A DNA stretch of 64,000 nucleotides from Azolla caroliniana (taxonomy: Eukaryota; Polypodiophyta). A program made the position numbers and the translations under genes. The notes beneath the pieces were generated by a model, which ran no database searches, was not told where the DNA came from, and was given only the letters and a program-made list of their open reading frames with translations. Where the stretch lies: positions 22,754,001 through 22,818,000 of the forward strand of contig JBHGNT010000003.1 of NCBI GenBank assembly GCA_043228905.1. Reading direction: 5' to 3'. Of the stretch, positions 11,550-22,648 are shown one piece after another; positions within the stretch are counted from its first letter, which is position 1; each line of letters opens with the position of its first letter.

Positions 11550-13020
11550 AACAAACATAAGATTAAGGAGGGATAAACGAGATTAAGTTCCAAGAAGCCC
11601 TTTTTAAGCTGAAATCGTTGGATTAAGGAAAAAAAATCCTTTGTAAGATAGGATTACAAAGCTTCAGATGATTGATTACAATGGTGGCAACTAAAATTAA
11701 CCACTAAATAAGAAACGGAAAACACAAGGTAGGATAACGTTAGAAGCTTTCAGTGATGATGTGTTGGGTGGGTCACTGACTGCGATTACTTCCGATAGCT
11801 ATGATGTCTCAGTTCGAAGTAGTGTTATTGGCCACTCTATCCTCCCTTGGAATGGCCAATATGCATGCTAGTCGGATTCCCCCCCTTTTCATACCACCAT
11901 GCAATGAGCTCTGTGATGGTAGAGACCACGGCGACCACCTAAGAAGAGGTCGAGAAGCAGAAGTGGAGGGACAATATATCTTCATGTTAATCCGAGGTCA
12001 ACCTCCAAAATGCCGAGAAGATGAATGATGAGAGTGGAAAGCTCCTTCTCCTCCGAAAAGTCGAAAACCTAAACAAAAAGAAGAGTCGAAGAAGGCCAAA
12101 AACTCGCGAGAGAGCTTCATATGCTGAAAGACGAATGATGAGCATTCAAAGCTCCTCTTGCTCCAAAATGCCAAAACCTAGAAAACAAATCAGACAAAGA
12201 AACCCTACAAAGCCAAAAATGAGGGTGCCTTATTTGCGTTTAATGTATTTATTCCTCTTTTTCTTTGTTCCTTAAATCATGATAGAGAAGCTAACTCTAT
12301 ACTCCTTGAGCCAAGTGAACTGTTCATCGACGTTGTGCCATATAACACCCAATTACTTGGTCACAAGCTTTGCAAATAGTTGTTGTACTATGATGGGTGA
12401 TTTGTTCTGTGTATTATCTAAGGCAGTACATAAGTTCCCCAAATCCTCATACAATAGATGTGAAAAAATCACCATTAAAACATATCGTTCCACAAAATAT
12501 ACATTTAGGAGTGATTTGCATCACTGTGATCGCTACTTTCATGACAATCACAACTATAGCTAATATACAATTGTGACTCTTCCTCCTCATTTTCAAATAT
12601 ACCAATCAAAGCATTGTCATTATCTAAAACCAAATGGTGTCTCCAAATTATGTGCACTAAATCAAGTTCACCTTCAATCTAAGACACCTTCTAGACTTGG
12701 TAATTTCTCTTTTATTATGTCTATCGTTGACTTCCTTAAATGTCCAACTTTTCTTAGTGTATAGTCATATCCACCAGAGTTTTGCTCGCTTTGTCATCCT
12801 TGGTCCCATGTAAATGTTTCTTTATTGTGGATGGACAAACTATCAAGATCAACATTAGATGCTTGAAGTGGTGATTGAGAACCACACGAATATTGTATAG
12901 ACCATGTAAACAACATTTCCAAGGTCCAATTACCATCGATACAATTATTTTTAAAACCGAGATTTCATTACAATCCATAAAATGTAACAAATTCATATTA
13001 AATTATTTTTTTCGGGAAAA
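11550..13020. other. Intergenic DNA with a small internal duplication, copy A
   Basis: No gene recognised. Two diverged copies of a unit of about 110 bp lie side by side near 12019-12080 and 12125-12190, both with GAATGATGAG, AAGCTCCT and AAAACCTA. The reading frames over them (12021-12275) look fortuitous. Confidence 0.55.
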
Positions 13021-13225
13021 AAACTTTACAAATGAATTCAATACATTTTCATCACAACTCAATACAATGTATTGAGTTCATGTGCACAGTTATTTATCTA
13101 TTTATTTATTTTAAATTTAGAAAAAAAAACTCTACACCAACTCAATACAATGTATCGAGTTCGTGTGTAAAGTTTTCAAAATCAAAACTCAAAGCACATG
13201 AACTCGATGCATTGTATCGAATTGT

Positions 13226-13361
13226 GATGAAAATAGAGAGTTTTCAACATCAATTCGATACAATGTATTGAGTTCATGTTTAAAGTTAAAAACGAATTAC
13301 ACTTTAAACATGAACTCGATATATTGTATTGAATTGATGTTGAAAACTCCCTATTTTCATC
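13226..13361. repeat. Imperfect 61-bp inverted repeat (fold-back), copy A
   Basis: Arms 13226-13286 and 13301-13361 pair with four mismatches around a 14-nt loop. Each arm holds one 22-bp palindrome. The copy B equivalent (61347-61482) has three mismatches. Confidence 0.9.
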
Positions 13362-13456
13362 CAAACTCAATATATTGTATCGAGTTTAGGCTCCTGGGAC
13401 TTCAATTCGATACATATTATCGAGTTGGTGCACCTAGGAGCCTCAACTCGATACAA

Positions 13457-13638
13457 TGTATCGAGTTAGGGCACCTATGAGCCTCAACTCGATACATTGT
13501 ATCGAGTTGGAAGGTCAACTCCATACATCGATACATTGTAACGAATTGAGGCTCCTAGGTGTATCGATGTATGGAGTTGACCTTCCAACTCGATACAATG
13601 TATCGAGTTGAGGCTCATAGGTGCCCTAACTCGATACA
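13457..13638. repeat. Perfect 79-bp inverted repeat with 24-nt loop, only in copy A
   Basis: Arms 13457-13535 and 13560-13638 pair at every position; I checked base by base. The loop is 13536-13559. The arms contain two full palindromes plus the linkers GGGCACCTATGAGCC and GGAAGGTCAACTCC. The 14-bp direct repeat AACTCGATACAATG sits at 13445-13458 and 13628-13641. Copy B lacks exactly 183 bp between these repeats. Confidence 0.95.
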
Positions 13639-13829
13639 ATGCATCCAATTGGGACTCCACTCGATACAATGTATCCAATTGGAAACCTAACTCGCTACAC
13701 TGTATCGAGTTGAGGCTCTTGGGACTTCAACTCAATACAATGAATCGAGTTGCAGTCCAAACTTCATACATTGTAACGAATTGAGGCTCCTAGGTGCACC
13801 AACTCGATACAATTTATTGAGTTTCCATT

Positions 13830-14379
13830 GCATATGAGCTACTCTTTGTACAATGTATGGAAGGGAGATATTCATGGACAAAACCAAGGGTTGTGTACTC
13901 TTTAGTTGTATTTAATTACCAAAAAAACCCTGAAATTAGTCTCAACAAGCTAATTTAAATAGAAACTTTAGAGCTGAAAATGAGAGATTTTAGATGGGGT
14001 TGTGATTCATAGATGATTCTAAAGTATAGGTTTTATGCCCCTTTTTCATCATTTGCAATTTTTTCTGTATTTGAAGCCCAATAATAACTTGAACCTTGGA
14101 GTAACGTTGATGTTTCTGTTAGTGAAATATTAGGTCTACTGAGCCTCAGGACGAGAGACCAATTAAAAAAATTATAATAAAATATTAGAGTTCACCCATT
14201 GAGACCACCCAAATCCGTGTCATCGCCTATCCCCAAAAAGGAAAAAAAACTATTATTTGACAATGATATTGCTAGGCAGTCTTTGGACGAGGTTGGTTAG
14301 AAGAAAATTGTGGTTGTAGTAGGAGGGGAAACCCTTGCAGATAGAGATATGACCAACTATGAGTGGGCAATGACTATGA
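13830..14379. other. Non-coding stretch between palindrome array and methyltransferase-like fragment
   Basis: No gene recognised. In the last 100 bases GACTATGAGTGGG-like sequence occurs twice, and possible frame-shifted coding remnants precede the next feature. Confidence 0.5.
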
Positions 14380-14598
14380 GTGGGACTTGGCAATCCCTAT
14401 GAGAAGCCTCAACGTCTGATGATGCGCCTGGTGGAAATGTTCTCAAATCAAAATGATTGGATATTAGATTTGTTTTTTGGCACGGGTATGTTTTCAATTC
14501 ATTGTCCCAATTGCTTGATGAAACAACTTACATTGTTGAATTGTTATGTGAAACATTCTCTAAGGAAGACGAAGACAATGATGTACATACCCTCATAG
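14380..14598 (+). pseudogene. Fragment resembling N4/N6-type DNA methyltransferase motif I region, copy A
   Basis: A frame of about 70 residues reads NPYEKPQRLMMRLVEMF, then NDWILDLFFGTG and a Cys-rich IHCPNC. In N4/N6 DNA methyltransferases the order is PxEKPxxLxERLI, then GDxVLDPFxGSGTT, where the last part binds S-adenosylmethionine. Spacing and order match. The catalytic (D/N)PPY motif was not found upstream, there is a stop just before, and the frame ends shortly after, so this is a broken remnant at most. It is identical in copy B at 62318-62536. The alternative is chance similarity in a short frame. Confidence 0.45.
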
Positions 14599-14599
14599 C

Positions 14600-15990
14600 A
14601 ATTTAAACCATTTTTATCTCGATACAATTGATGTAGTTGTCACAAATGTTTTGCTTTTAATCAAATATTTACTTTGTTTTTACGGTTCTATCTTATCAAT
14701 GTTGTCTTATAGATGTTTGTTGGAATGTTCCAATTATTTGTATTATACATTGTTTAATATTTGAATTACTTGGTTGATGTGTTTTTTTTTGTTGCACGAT
14801 CTTATTATTAATTGTAAATTATGTTTTGGTCTATATTCATTCTTTACAACATTAATCTATCTACATCCATTGAAACATTTAGTTGTTTTATACAGTGTAT
14901 AATGTTCAAATGATTTGTATATGTTCTTTAACTTTGTAGCACGATCTGATTATTAATTGCACATGAGTCTATATTCATTCATTAAAGCATTAATCTATAT
15001 GCATCTACTAAAAATTTATTCCATATTCATATTTATCCACCAATCGGGTTTATAGTCCCTAAACCCGTTTCGTTTATTGTCAATCACATTTTGAATTAAA
15101 ACATACTTTTATAGACACTTAAAACTTTACAATTCTATTGTCTCTCTTATTTGAAATGTTGCTAGTAGTTGATTGAAATAATAGCTACGTGTCCATTTAG
15201 GGTTTCCAATTAATGATCCATTGTTGTAGGTGTTCTCATTCCTTGGTATGTATAGCTATTTCATGAGTACTCCTTCGTATGTTTGGGTATGTCCTCTGGC
15301 TTCGGGGTTTATGGGTGTCTCTTCTTATACACGTTTCTTATTCACCGTTGACAATTGAATGTTGTCTCGATTTTGGCTCCCAATTATTTAGCATGTTTAT
15401 GGCCGAATAGTTGTGATATATGTTTGACTGTATCTATTTTATGATAAACACAACCAAAACGAACATTTCTCAATACTTATATGCATAATTTGCTTGGCTT
15501 CTCACAAACATATACCTTCGGTATTATATCTTGTAAGATTCATTAAGGATTAATTTGAATCAATTGTAAGCACTAATATGTAGATATCACTTCCTCCTCT
15601 GGCATATACACCTCTATGGGATAGATAAACTAGCATAAGAACTATCACACTCCAGCTTACAAAAAAAAAATCTAGTTTAATAATATTGTTCCAAATCATT
15701 AACTTGTGACAGATGAGACTGCTATTGTGATATTCTTAAATTTAAATACATTGCGGAAGTGGAGATCATCGACTTTAAATATTTTCCTGAAAACTACATG
15801 TTCTCATTTAGAGACTTGTTACATATTAATAATTTAGCAAATTCTATATAGGTGGTTGATCAGGTGATACTGGTACCCAATATTTCACAATAGCCTAAAT
15901 TTGTACTACTACAAAAGGAATCTAAAAGTGGAATGTGTGATCCTTCCACTTGTGAATGCGAACATGTTAATTGGGATTAGGGAAAGTAGC
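14600..15990. other. Intergenic DNA before copia element 2
   Basis: Very AT-rich. I see no gene, splice pattern or clear repeat. Sequences such as TTAATCTAT.TACATC occur twice near 14850 and 14990. Confidence 0.55.
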
Positions 15991-16345
15991 TATTGAGAAT
16001 CAACCTCAATCTAACATTGTGTGTGAACACACCCTTTGACAATCTATGAGCACTCAAAGGTCAAGAGTCACACCACTCTCTACACATTAACTATGTGTCA
16101 TAGAATCATCTTCTATGATACATAATTAATGAGTTCCATATTCCCCATGAGTCAAGGTTCTAGAGAGAGAGTGGACATTGTAGTGAGAGAGTGGATATTG
16201 TAGCGAGTTAATGAAGAGAGAGGGTGTACTTCATTTTTCTTTCATCTATTTATCTCGTGTTTCTCTTCTCTCATCTCTTTCCTCTCACACATACACATAA
16301 CACACATCTCTTCCGCTACACAAGAATCATATCTGATTCTTTACA
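15991..16345 (+). repeat. 5' LTR of element 2
   Basis: 355 bp from TATTGAGAATC (expected TG start changed to TA) to ATTCTTTACA. Its first 143 bp match 22143-22285. The LTR is repeated at the right edge of the window in copy B. Confidence 0.9.
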
Positions 16346-16359
16346 TGGTATCAGAGTGG
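16346..16359 (+). other. Primer binding site of element 2
   Basis: TGGTATCAGAGTGG directly follows the LTR and complements the 3' end of plant initiator tRNA-Met, the usual primer for copia elements. Confidence 0.85.
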
Positions 16360-16500
16360 TTTGGTAGCTCGATCTAGCCCATCCGCGTGTGTTGTGCTTT
16401 ACGCCGACGTTCAAGAATAACCGGCTCATTGCTATCATAGTGCGACTACATAGCTCGTGTTCGAGAGAGAAGGAAAAGAAGAAGGAGATCTTCATTGACA

Positions 16501-17401
16501 ATGAATGCTCAAATGGGGAGCGCTCTCCGTAGCGAGAAGTTGGATAGAAACAACTTTGCATCTTGGGAGTACAAGATGCACCAATACCTTGTCAGCCAAG
16601 GCTATTGGAGCTACATCAAAGGAGCACAAGAAAATCGACCGACCCGAAAGATGCTGACTCAACATGGGAGCAAACAGCAAGCCGAGTGATGTATTGCTTG
16701 GCGACATGTGTTCATGATCACATGCTCGGCTACATTCGAGAAGCCGAGACACCGAAGCAAGCGTGGGAGAATCTACGGAAGATTTTCACGGCCAACACCA
16801 CTGCAAGAAAGCTTCAACTCCGCCAAGAGTTGAATAATATCCAACAAAGGGATATGTCCATCACAAGCTACACCTTGAAGATCAAGGAGCTTTGTGACTC
16901 GCTCAACTCAATAAGCGTCAATGTGGACGATGATGAGATGGTGCAAATATGCCTCAATGGCCTTGCACCACAATTCGACGCGATGAGGACCGTCATACTA
17001 GCATGAGAGAATCCTCCCTCTTTCTTCAATATTCAATCCATGTTTTTGGTTGAAGAAAACCATGTTTGAATGAGGAGCAACGCCTCGGAAGGCCACATGC
17101 TCTACACGCATTCGAACGGAGGAAAAGGACGTAACCGAGAAAGAGGCTAATTCGGCCAAGGACGAGGCGGACGAGGTCTGACTTACGAAAAGAACTCCCA
17201 ATTTCAGCAACAAGATGGAAGCCATCAAGGAACCTTCGGAAGAAGGGGGAGCTTCCATTCCGGTCCGAGCCGACAAACCTCGATCGAATGCGGATATTGC
17301 GGAAAAATCGGCCACCATGCACAAGAGTGTCGAACGAAGAAGCGTAAGTCGGCTTCCACAAGCTGATAACTCACCTATTACGCCTCAATTCCGACTATGA
17401 C
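16501..17401 (+). pseudogene. gag of element 2 (frameshifted)
   Basis: It starts MNAQMGSALRSEKLDRNNFA, shifts frame near 16650, continues (WEQTASRVMYCLATCVHDHM, QELNNIQQRDMSITSYTLK) to a TGA at 17004, and resumes to a CCHC knuckle C-GYC-GKIGHHAQEC near 17289-17330. The Gag shell motifs of the copia UBN2 type are clear. Not translatable as one protein. Confidence 0.88.
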
Positions 17402-17459
17402 GACCATGACGGAATGTTCGTGATGAGACATAGAGTAAATTCTATGTCGCCCTCTACTT

Positions 17460-19198
17460 CGAATAGTGTCTCTAGTTCGGAAGACGTATGGTTCGTCGAC
17501 TTCGATGCCTCGAATCATATGACGTCTCATCAAGAATGGTTCTGAGAACTTCGAGAGCTAGACTGACCCGGCTATGTCGTAACCGGAGACGACACTACTC
17601 ATCTGATTCAACACATCAACAATGTTCTATTTGGCAAAGAAGGTAACCAAACTTATATTAAGAATGTCTTGCATGTACCAACCTCCGTCGGCCAAATTGT
17701 TGAGCAAGGGATGAAAGTTTGATTTAATCAAGGCGGTTGCTTCATTGAGAAAGAGGGTCAACTCATCACTCGTGGACGAAGAGAGGGCCAAATGTTCATT
17801 CTCGACTCACACGAGATGAAATCGGCCATGTTTGCAAAAGGCACCAAAACCGGCACTGACATAGAGTTGTGGCACAAGCGAATTGGCCACATCAACCTCC
17901 AAAAGCTCAAGGCAATGCAATCGAAAGGAGTGGTCATTGGACTCCCAACCTTCAAAGAGAAAGAGATTGAAGGCGTATGTGCAGCATGCCAATTCGGCAA
18001 GTGACATCAGAACCCGTGTCCGAAGGAGAGGAACATGCACAAAGGTGTACTTGACGTTATTCATTCCGATGTATGGGGACCTACTCAAACGGCTACATTC
18101 GGCGGATGTCAATACTACGTGGCCTTCATCGTTGACTTCTCCAGGCACACCTCGATCTACCCCATGTGGCAAAAGAGCTAAGTGTTCAGACACTTCCAAA
18201 AATTCAAGAGTAGAGTCGAAAAGGAAACATGTCGACATGTAAGATGTCTTCAGTCCGATGGAGGAAAAGAATACTTCTTCGAAGAATTTTCGGCTTTTCT
18301 TTGAAAAGAAGGAATTCGGTGAGAGTTTTCGTGTCGACATATACCACAACACAACGAAGTAGCCAAACGCAAAAATCGACACATCCTCGAAGTAGCACGT
18401 GCCATGATGAACGAAAAACACATGTTGAAGTCATATTAGGCCAAAGCAACAAATACTGCCATCCACCTCATGAATCAGTGCACGACATCCGAAGTGCATG
18501 AGGTTACCCCGCACGAGAAGTTTTTCGGAAAGAAGCCGGATCTATCACATGTTCGGATATTTGGCTCCATTGCATATGTGCACATCCCCGATGAGAAGCG
18601 ACAAAAGCTCGACCCGAAGTCAGAGAAATGCATCCTTGTAGGATACTCACTTGAGCAAAAGGGGTACACGTGCTATAACCCCTTGAATTGGAAGGTTCGT
18701 GTGAGTCGAGATGTAGTCTTCGAGGAATCGACATCATGGTACGAACCCGAGCCGACTCCCCCTAAATCCTTTCTAGTCAACCTGGAATCCGCCGAACAAG
18801 AGATAGAAGATAGAGATCGACTCAAACACATGTTCAAAGAAAGTCCGATTACGACAAGGCTTAGTGGGCCACAAGAGCCTCCGAGCGACCAAAGCACATC
18901 TCGTCCTAGTCCAAAGATGGACAAAGGTAAGGAGAAAATGTCGGAATATGAAGATGATTACTTCAACGACAACAAATCGACTCACTCGCTTGACAGTGAG
19001 TTCAATGGCTTCGATGTACCTATCATGAGGACACCTGTCGTAAAGAAAGCCATTGCCATGACAAAAGAAAAACTCTGTCGCTCCACCCATGAGGAGAATC
19101 TTGTTAGCCGATTCGACTACAACGATTATATGGCATACCACTATGCCTTTATGATGAAGGTGGCGACAGTTCGAGAGCCGGAAAGTTTTTCGGAAGCA
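17460..19198 (+). pseudogene. protease and integrase of element 2 (broken)
   Basis: The protease active site reads WFVDFDASNHMT near 17490, where DSGAS is expected, so the Gly is replaced. The GAG-pre-integrase zinc finger lies at about 17865-18004 (LWHKRIGHINLQKL, CAACQFGK). The integrase core follows with stops (IHSDVWGPTQ, YYVAFIVDFSRHTS). An open stretch 18470-19213 holds PHEKFFGKKPDLSHVRIF, VRVSRDVVFEESTSWYEP and an acidic linker. Confidence 0.88.
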
Positions 19199-20610
19199 GC
19201 CAAGGATCCATGATGGGTCGAAGCAATGAACGAGGAGATGCGGGCACTATGCAAGAACGAGACATGGGATCTTGTTCCCCACTCACCGCACAAGAAGGCA
19301 GTTGGCTGCAAATGGATTTATAAGGTGAAGTATAATGTCGATGGCTCTGTCAACCGCTACAAAGCTCGAGTTGTAGTGAAAGAATACGCACAGACACATG
19401 TAGTCGACTACAAAGAGACATTTGCCCCGGTGGCAAAGATGATGACTGTGCGGACCGTGATTGCACTCACAACAACGAAAGGGTGGCATCTCCACTAGAT
19501 GGACATCAAGAACGCCTTTCTTCAAGGTGAATTAGAAGAGGAGGTGTACATGGTACAACCACCCGACTTCGAATCCAGCATTCATCTGAAAGTCGTCTGC
19601 CAACTCAAGAAGCCTCTTTATGGGCTTAAGCAAGCACCGCGTGCTTGGCATTCGAAGGTAACGCAATATCTTCATCAAATCGGTTTTTGAATGTCGAATG
19701 TCGAAATCCGACAACTCCCTCTACGTATGAAACGACTCTAGAAGCTCGATTGTCATCATCCTATACGTGGATGATCTGGTTATTGGAGGTGAGCATTTAA
19801 TCGACATCAACAAGGTGAAATCCCTTCTCTCCAACAAATTTGAGATGATTGACATGAAGGAGCTCTGTTACTTCCTTCACATCGAGGTAATTCAGACTCC
19901 AGCCGACATCATGATCTCTTAACGACACTATATCCTCCACTTGTTATACAAGTTCGAGATGACTAAGTGCGAATCTGTGGCAAACCCTCTCGATCAAAAC
20001 CTCAAACTAGACACTGACTCCGGCACAAATGAGTGCGAGCCGACTCAGTTTCGACAACTGATCGAGAGTCTCATTTACCTCACGATCACTTGACCCGACT
20101 TGAGTTATCCGGTCGGCCTCCTTAGCCAATTCATGCAAACTCCACGAGATATCCATTTGGATTGTGCTAAGCAAGTTTTACTATACCTGAGCGGCACAAT
20201 GAATTGTGGTATTCTCTACGAATCGACCACACCAATTCGACTCGAAGGGTACACAGATGCCGACTGGGCCGGCTACAGGGCCGATCGACGATCGACCTTC
20301 GGATTTGTTTTCTCCCTCGGTAACGGAGCAATTTCGTGGAGTAGAAAGAAGCAGCCGACTATTGCTCTTTCTAGCAAAGAGGCCGAATACAAGGGTGCAA
20401 CCATGGCTGCATGTGAAGCCTAATGGCTCAAGAGGATTTTAAAGGATCTAGGCGTTCCCATCGAGTATCCAACTCCCCTTTAACTCAACAACATGAGTAG
20501 TATTTATCTGACTTGGAACTCGGTGTTCTGCGCACGCACAAAGCCTATCGAAGTGCACTATCACTTTATTCGAGAGCGCGTTGTCGTGAAGATTTCCAGC
20601 TATGGTGAGA
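19199..20610 (+). pseudogene. reverse transcriptase and RNase H of element 2 (broken)
   Basis: RT blocks read [61 protein letters not shown] and an intact YVDD near 19762. RNase H blocks are EGYTDADWAGYRADRRST and ALSSKEAEYKG. Stops fall at 19496, 19688, 19919, 20092 and 20421. RNase H breaks off after HYHFIRERV near 20582. Its last residues reappear at 21907-22012 (DVDLQHINTNLQTTDIFTKA). Confidence 0.9.
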
Positions 20611-21900
20611 AAACCGGGTGGAATGGGCAAAGTTGGCAATGTGCACCGTGTGCACATATACATTCAAAAATATGTATAAAATAAAAAGGGGATTTATCCC
20701 ACATTGTAACGTCCTTCCCTCCTTGGACTATAAAAGGAGGGAGGGGTCTCTTGTAAAAGGGTTGCCCATTTTGAGTTAGGAGGGTATACTGTTACATCTA
20801 AGGTATAATAGTCTTGTCTCTTCCTTTTACTTTCCTTTAGGGTTTGGTAGCTTTCTTCTTCTTCTTTCTTTTGGATGTTCTTCTTGGAGTGGAGGTTTAG
20901 GGTTTCTCTCGGTTCCTATCTCTCTTCTCGATTAAGGTTTTGTCCAGTTTAGATCTCGTATGCTTTGAGGGTTCCCGTTCGTAGCTCTGACTCTTGTGCA
21001 AGACCCCAATCACATAGGCAAGCTCGAGTGCTCCTCGACTAGCGGCTTGGTAGCAGAAAATTGTTGTGCTTCGGTAAGAAGGACCGTCTCAGCGCTAGGC
21101 TTCCACTCGCGTAGGCGAGCCCGAGTGCTCCTCGACTAGAGCTTGCTTGTGGACAACTGTTGTATCTGTTCGGTATTGGACCGGCTCGAAACCGACGTTG
21201 TAATTTCGTGGTCTTGTATATACATTCACAAGAAGTTGTGCATATCTATATCTCTATTGGTGTTAGGTGCGTATCTTTCTTTTCGGCTTCTGTACATAGG
21301 AAGCATGTGTTGAGTCTCTCTCTCTCTCTCTCCCTCTCTCTCTCTCTGCCATTCGAACCATTGCTTCCATCCGACTTAGCTCACATGCATTGCAATGTGA
21401 AACAGGGCGTTGGGGCATAAGTGATGAGAGTGGTCGGCTATCCACACTTTACCCTAAACAAGTTCGCGAGTCTGAGTATCACACTTTGATACAATGCTCT
21501 GCTTTTGATCATATTTGACCATGCTTTCCACATCTCTTCAACCGAGCCCAATCTTTGCATGAATTCCTCTCACAACCACAATGTGCACTCTCGATTGCAA
21601 CATTCATTGGTAAAGTTCTTGAACATCGAGAGTCACTACTCACTTTCACACGTATCACGTGAAATGTAATATTTTTGGTCTCATAGGTCATATTTGACCT
21701 CCAAAGACGATAATATAATCTATTTACCTATCTATCTATCTATCTATCTCTTCTGTTCGATAGCATCCAGTATGTGTCCGGAATCTCTCTAGTTTGTGCC
21801 ACAGCCAGCACGACCGGTTCTGGAGAGAATCAATCTCCTGATATCCATCTCTTCCTGGTCCGTGACCCCGGTGGTCCCTCCCGATCCAACACATGCATGC
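20611..21900. repeat. Composite insert inside RNase H of element 2
   Basis: It separates two RNase H pieces that should be adjacent. The first part looks like a promoter-bearing LTR: GGATTTATCCCACATTGTAA, then GGACTATAAAAGGAGGGA at about 20725. Two copies of a unit of about 95 bp sharing GAGTGCTCCTCGACTAG (about 21028 and 21124) follow. Then come a TC tract (21315-21349) and a block related to the dispersed repeat at 47886-48190. Exact borders and target duplication were not established. Confidence 0.6.
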
Positions 21901-22056
21901 AGATTTCCGCGACAGCGTACAGGCCAGAGATGTTGACCTTCAACACATCAACACGAATCTTCAGACAACCGACATCTTCACCAAGGCCCTAGGAGCGGAC
22001 AAGCTTCGGTAATTCATGCCAGACCTTGGATTCACGATCCCTGACTTGTCAAGCTT

Positions 22057-22068
22057 GAGGGGGAGTAT
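22057..22068 (+). other. Polypurine tract candidate of element 2
   Basis: GAGGGGGAGTAT lies upstream of the 3' LTR; a second purine run, GCTTGAGGAGATG, ends right at the LTR start at 22143. The latter is better placed to prime plus-strand synthesis. Confidence 0.5.
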
Positions 22069-22142
22069 AAGAGAGAACCGGATACCAACCGAAGCGAACA
22101 TCAACCAAAAGGAGCCGACCCAAGTTGAGCTTGAGGAGATGT

Positions 22143-22285
22143 GTTGAGAATCAAGCTCAATCTAACATTGTGTGTGAACACACCCTTTGAGAATCTATGA
22201 GCACTCAAAGGTCAACAGTCACACCACTCTATACGCATTAACTATGTGTCATAGAATTATATTCTATAACACATAACTAACGAGT
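22143..22285 (+). repeat. Partial 3' LTR of element 2
   Basis: It starts TGTTGAGAATC and matches 15991-16133. It stops where element 1 begins; the other half is not found before or after the gap. Confidence 0.88.
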
Positions 22286-22605
22286 TGTTGGGAATTCGGT
22301 CCCTCCGGATGGGATGTCCGGAGATGAATGACGGCAAGCCCGGTTGCGGTTACGGAACCGGAGGATGAAGACCCGGCTACGGAGCCGGATGATGAAGGCC
22401 CCGGCTACGGAGCCGGATGACGAATGTACCCGGAGAGAGATCCGGATGCGGGGACATAGTTGTGAATATGTTTGCCAAGGGCCCTTGAGGCTATATTTGT
22501 AAATAGCCCGAAAGTCATATGTGTATAAATATGACTTAGGGCAAACAGTTTAGTGACTGTTACTCATTTTTCTGGTTTTCCACTTAGAGGGAGCTAAGTG
22601 AGCAG

Positions 22606-22648
<43 letters not shown>

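Larger units (their letters stand above)
13027..13825. repeat. Array of short palindromes (AACTCGATACAATGTATCGAGTT family), copy A
   Basis: I count about 17 units near 13063, 13139, 13199, 13252, 13311, 13364, 13404, 13445, 13487, 13517, 13588, 13628, 13659, 13689, 13730, 13761 and 13800. Each is an imperfect palindrome AACTCGATACA-(A/T)-TGTATCGAGTT. Spacers are 8-45 bp and several carry GAGGCTCCTAGGTGCACC or its complement. Groups of units are also arranged as larger inverted repeats. Short open frames on both strands (13032-13678) are by-products of the repeat. I do not recognise it as a named repeat. Confidence 0.9.
15991..22285 (+). mobile_element. Ty1-copia LTR retrotransposon (element 2), decayed, 3' LTR interrupted
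   Basis: 5' LTR 15991-16345, primer site at 16346, gag, protease, integrase, reverse transcriptase and RNase H in the copia order, all with stops or shifts. The 3' LTR starts at 22143 and is cut at 22285 by element 1; its second half is not in the window. A foreign insert of about 1.3 kb splits the RNase H end (about 20610-21900). Many stops are TGA where CGA is expected, or TAG/TGA for TGG, as methylated cytosine decay gives. The 5' end is also in copy B (63929-64000). Confidence 0.93.

Noticed and set aside
13032-13678. Several overlapping open frames on both strands over the palindromes
   Set aside because: They arise because the repeat lacks stops in some frames; the peptides are repeats of one another (NSIHCIEL, SIQCIEF) with no start context or splice support.
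13027-13825. CRISPR-like array
   Set aside because: Units are palindromic but irregularly spaced, the spacers are themselves repeated, no cas genes occur, and the DNA is plant nuclear.
16998-17361. Antisense open frames over element 2 gag
   Set aside because: They overlap the recognisable CCHC region on the plus strand and show no motif.
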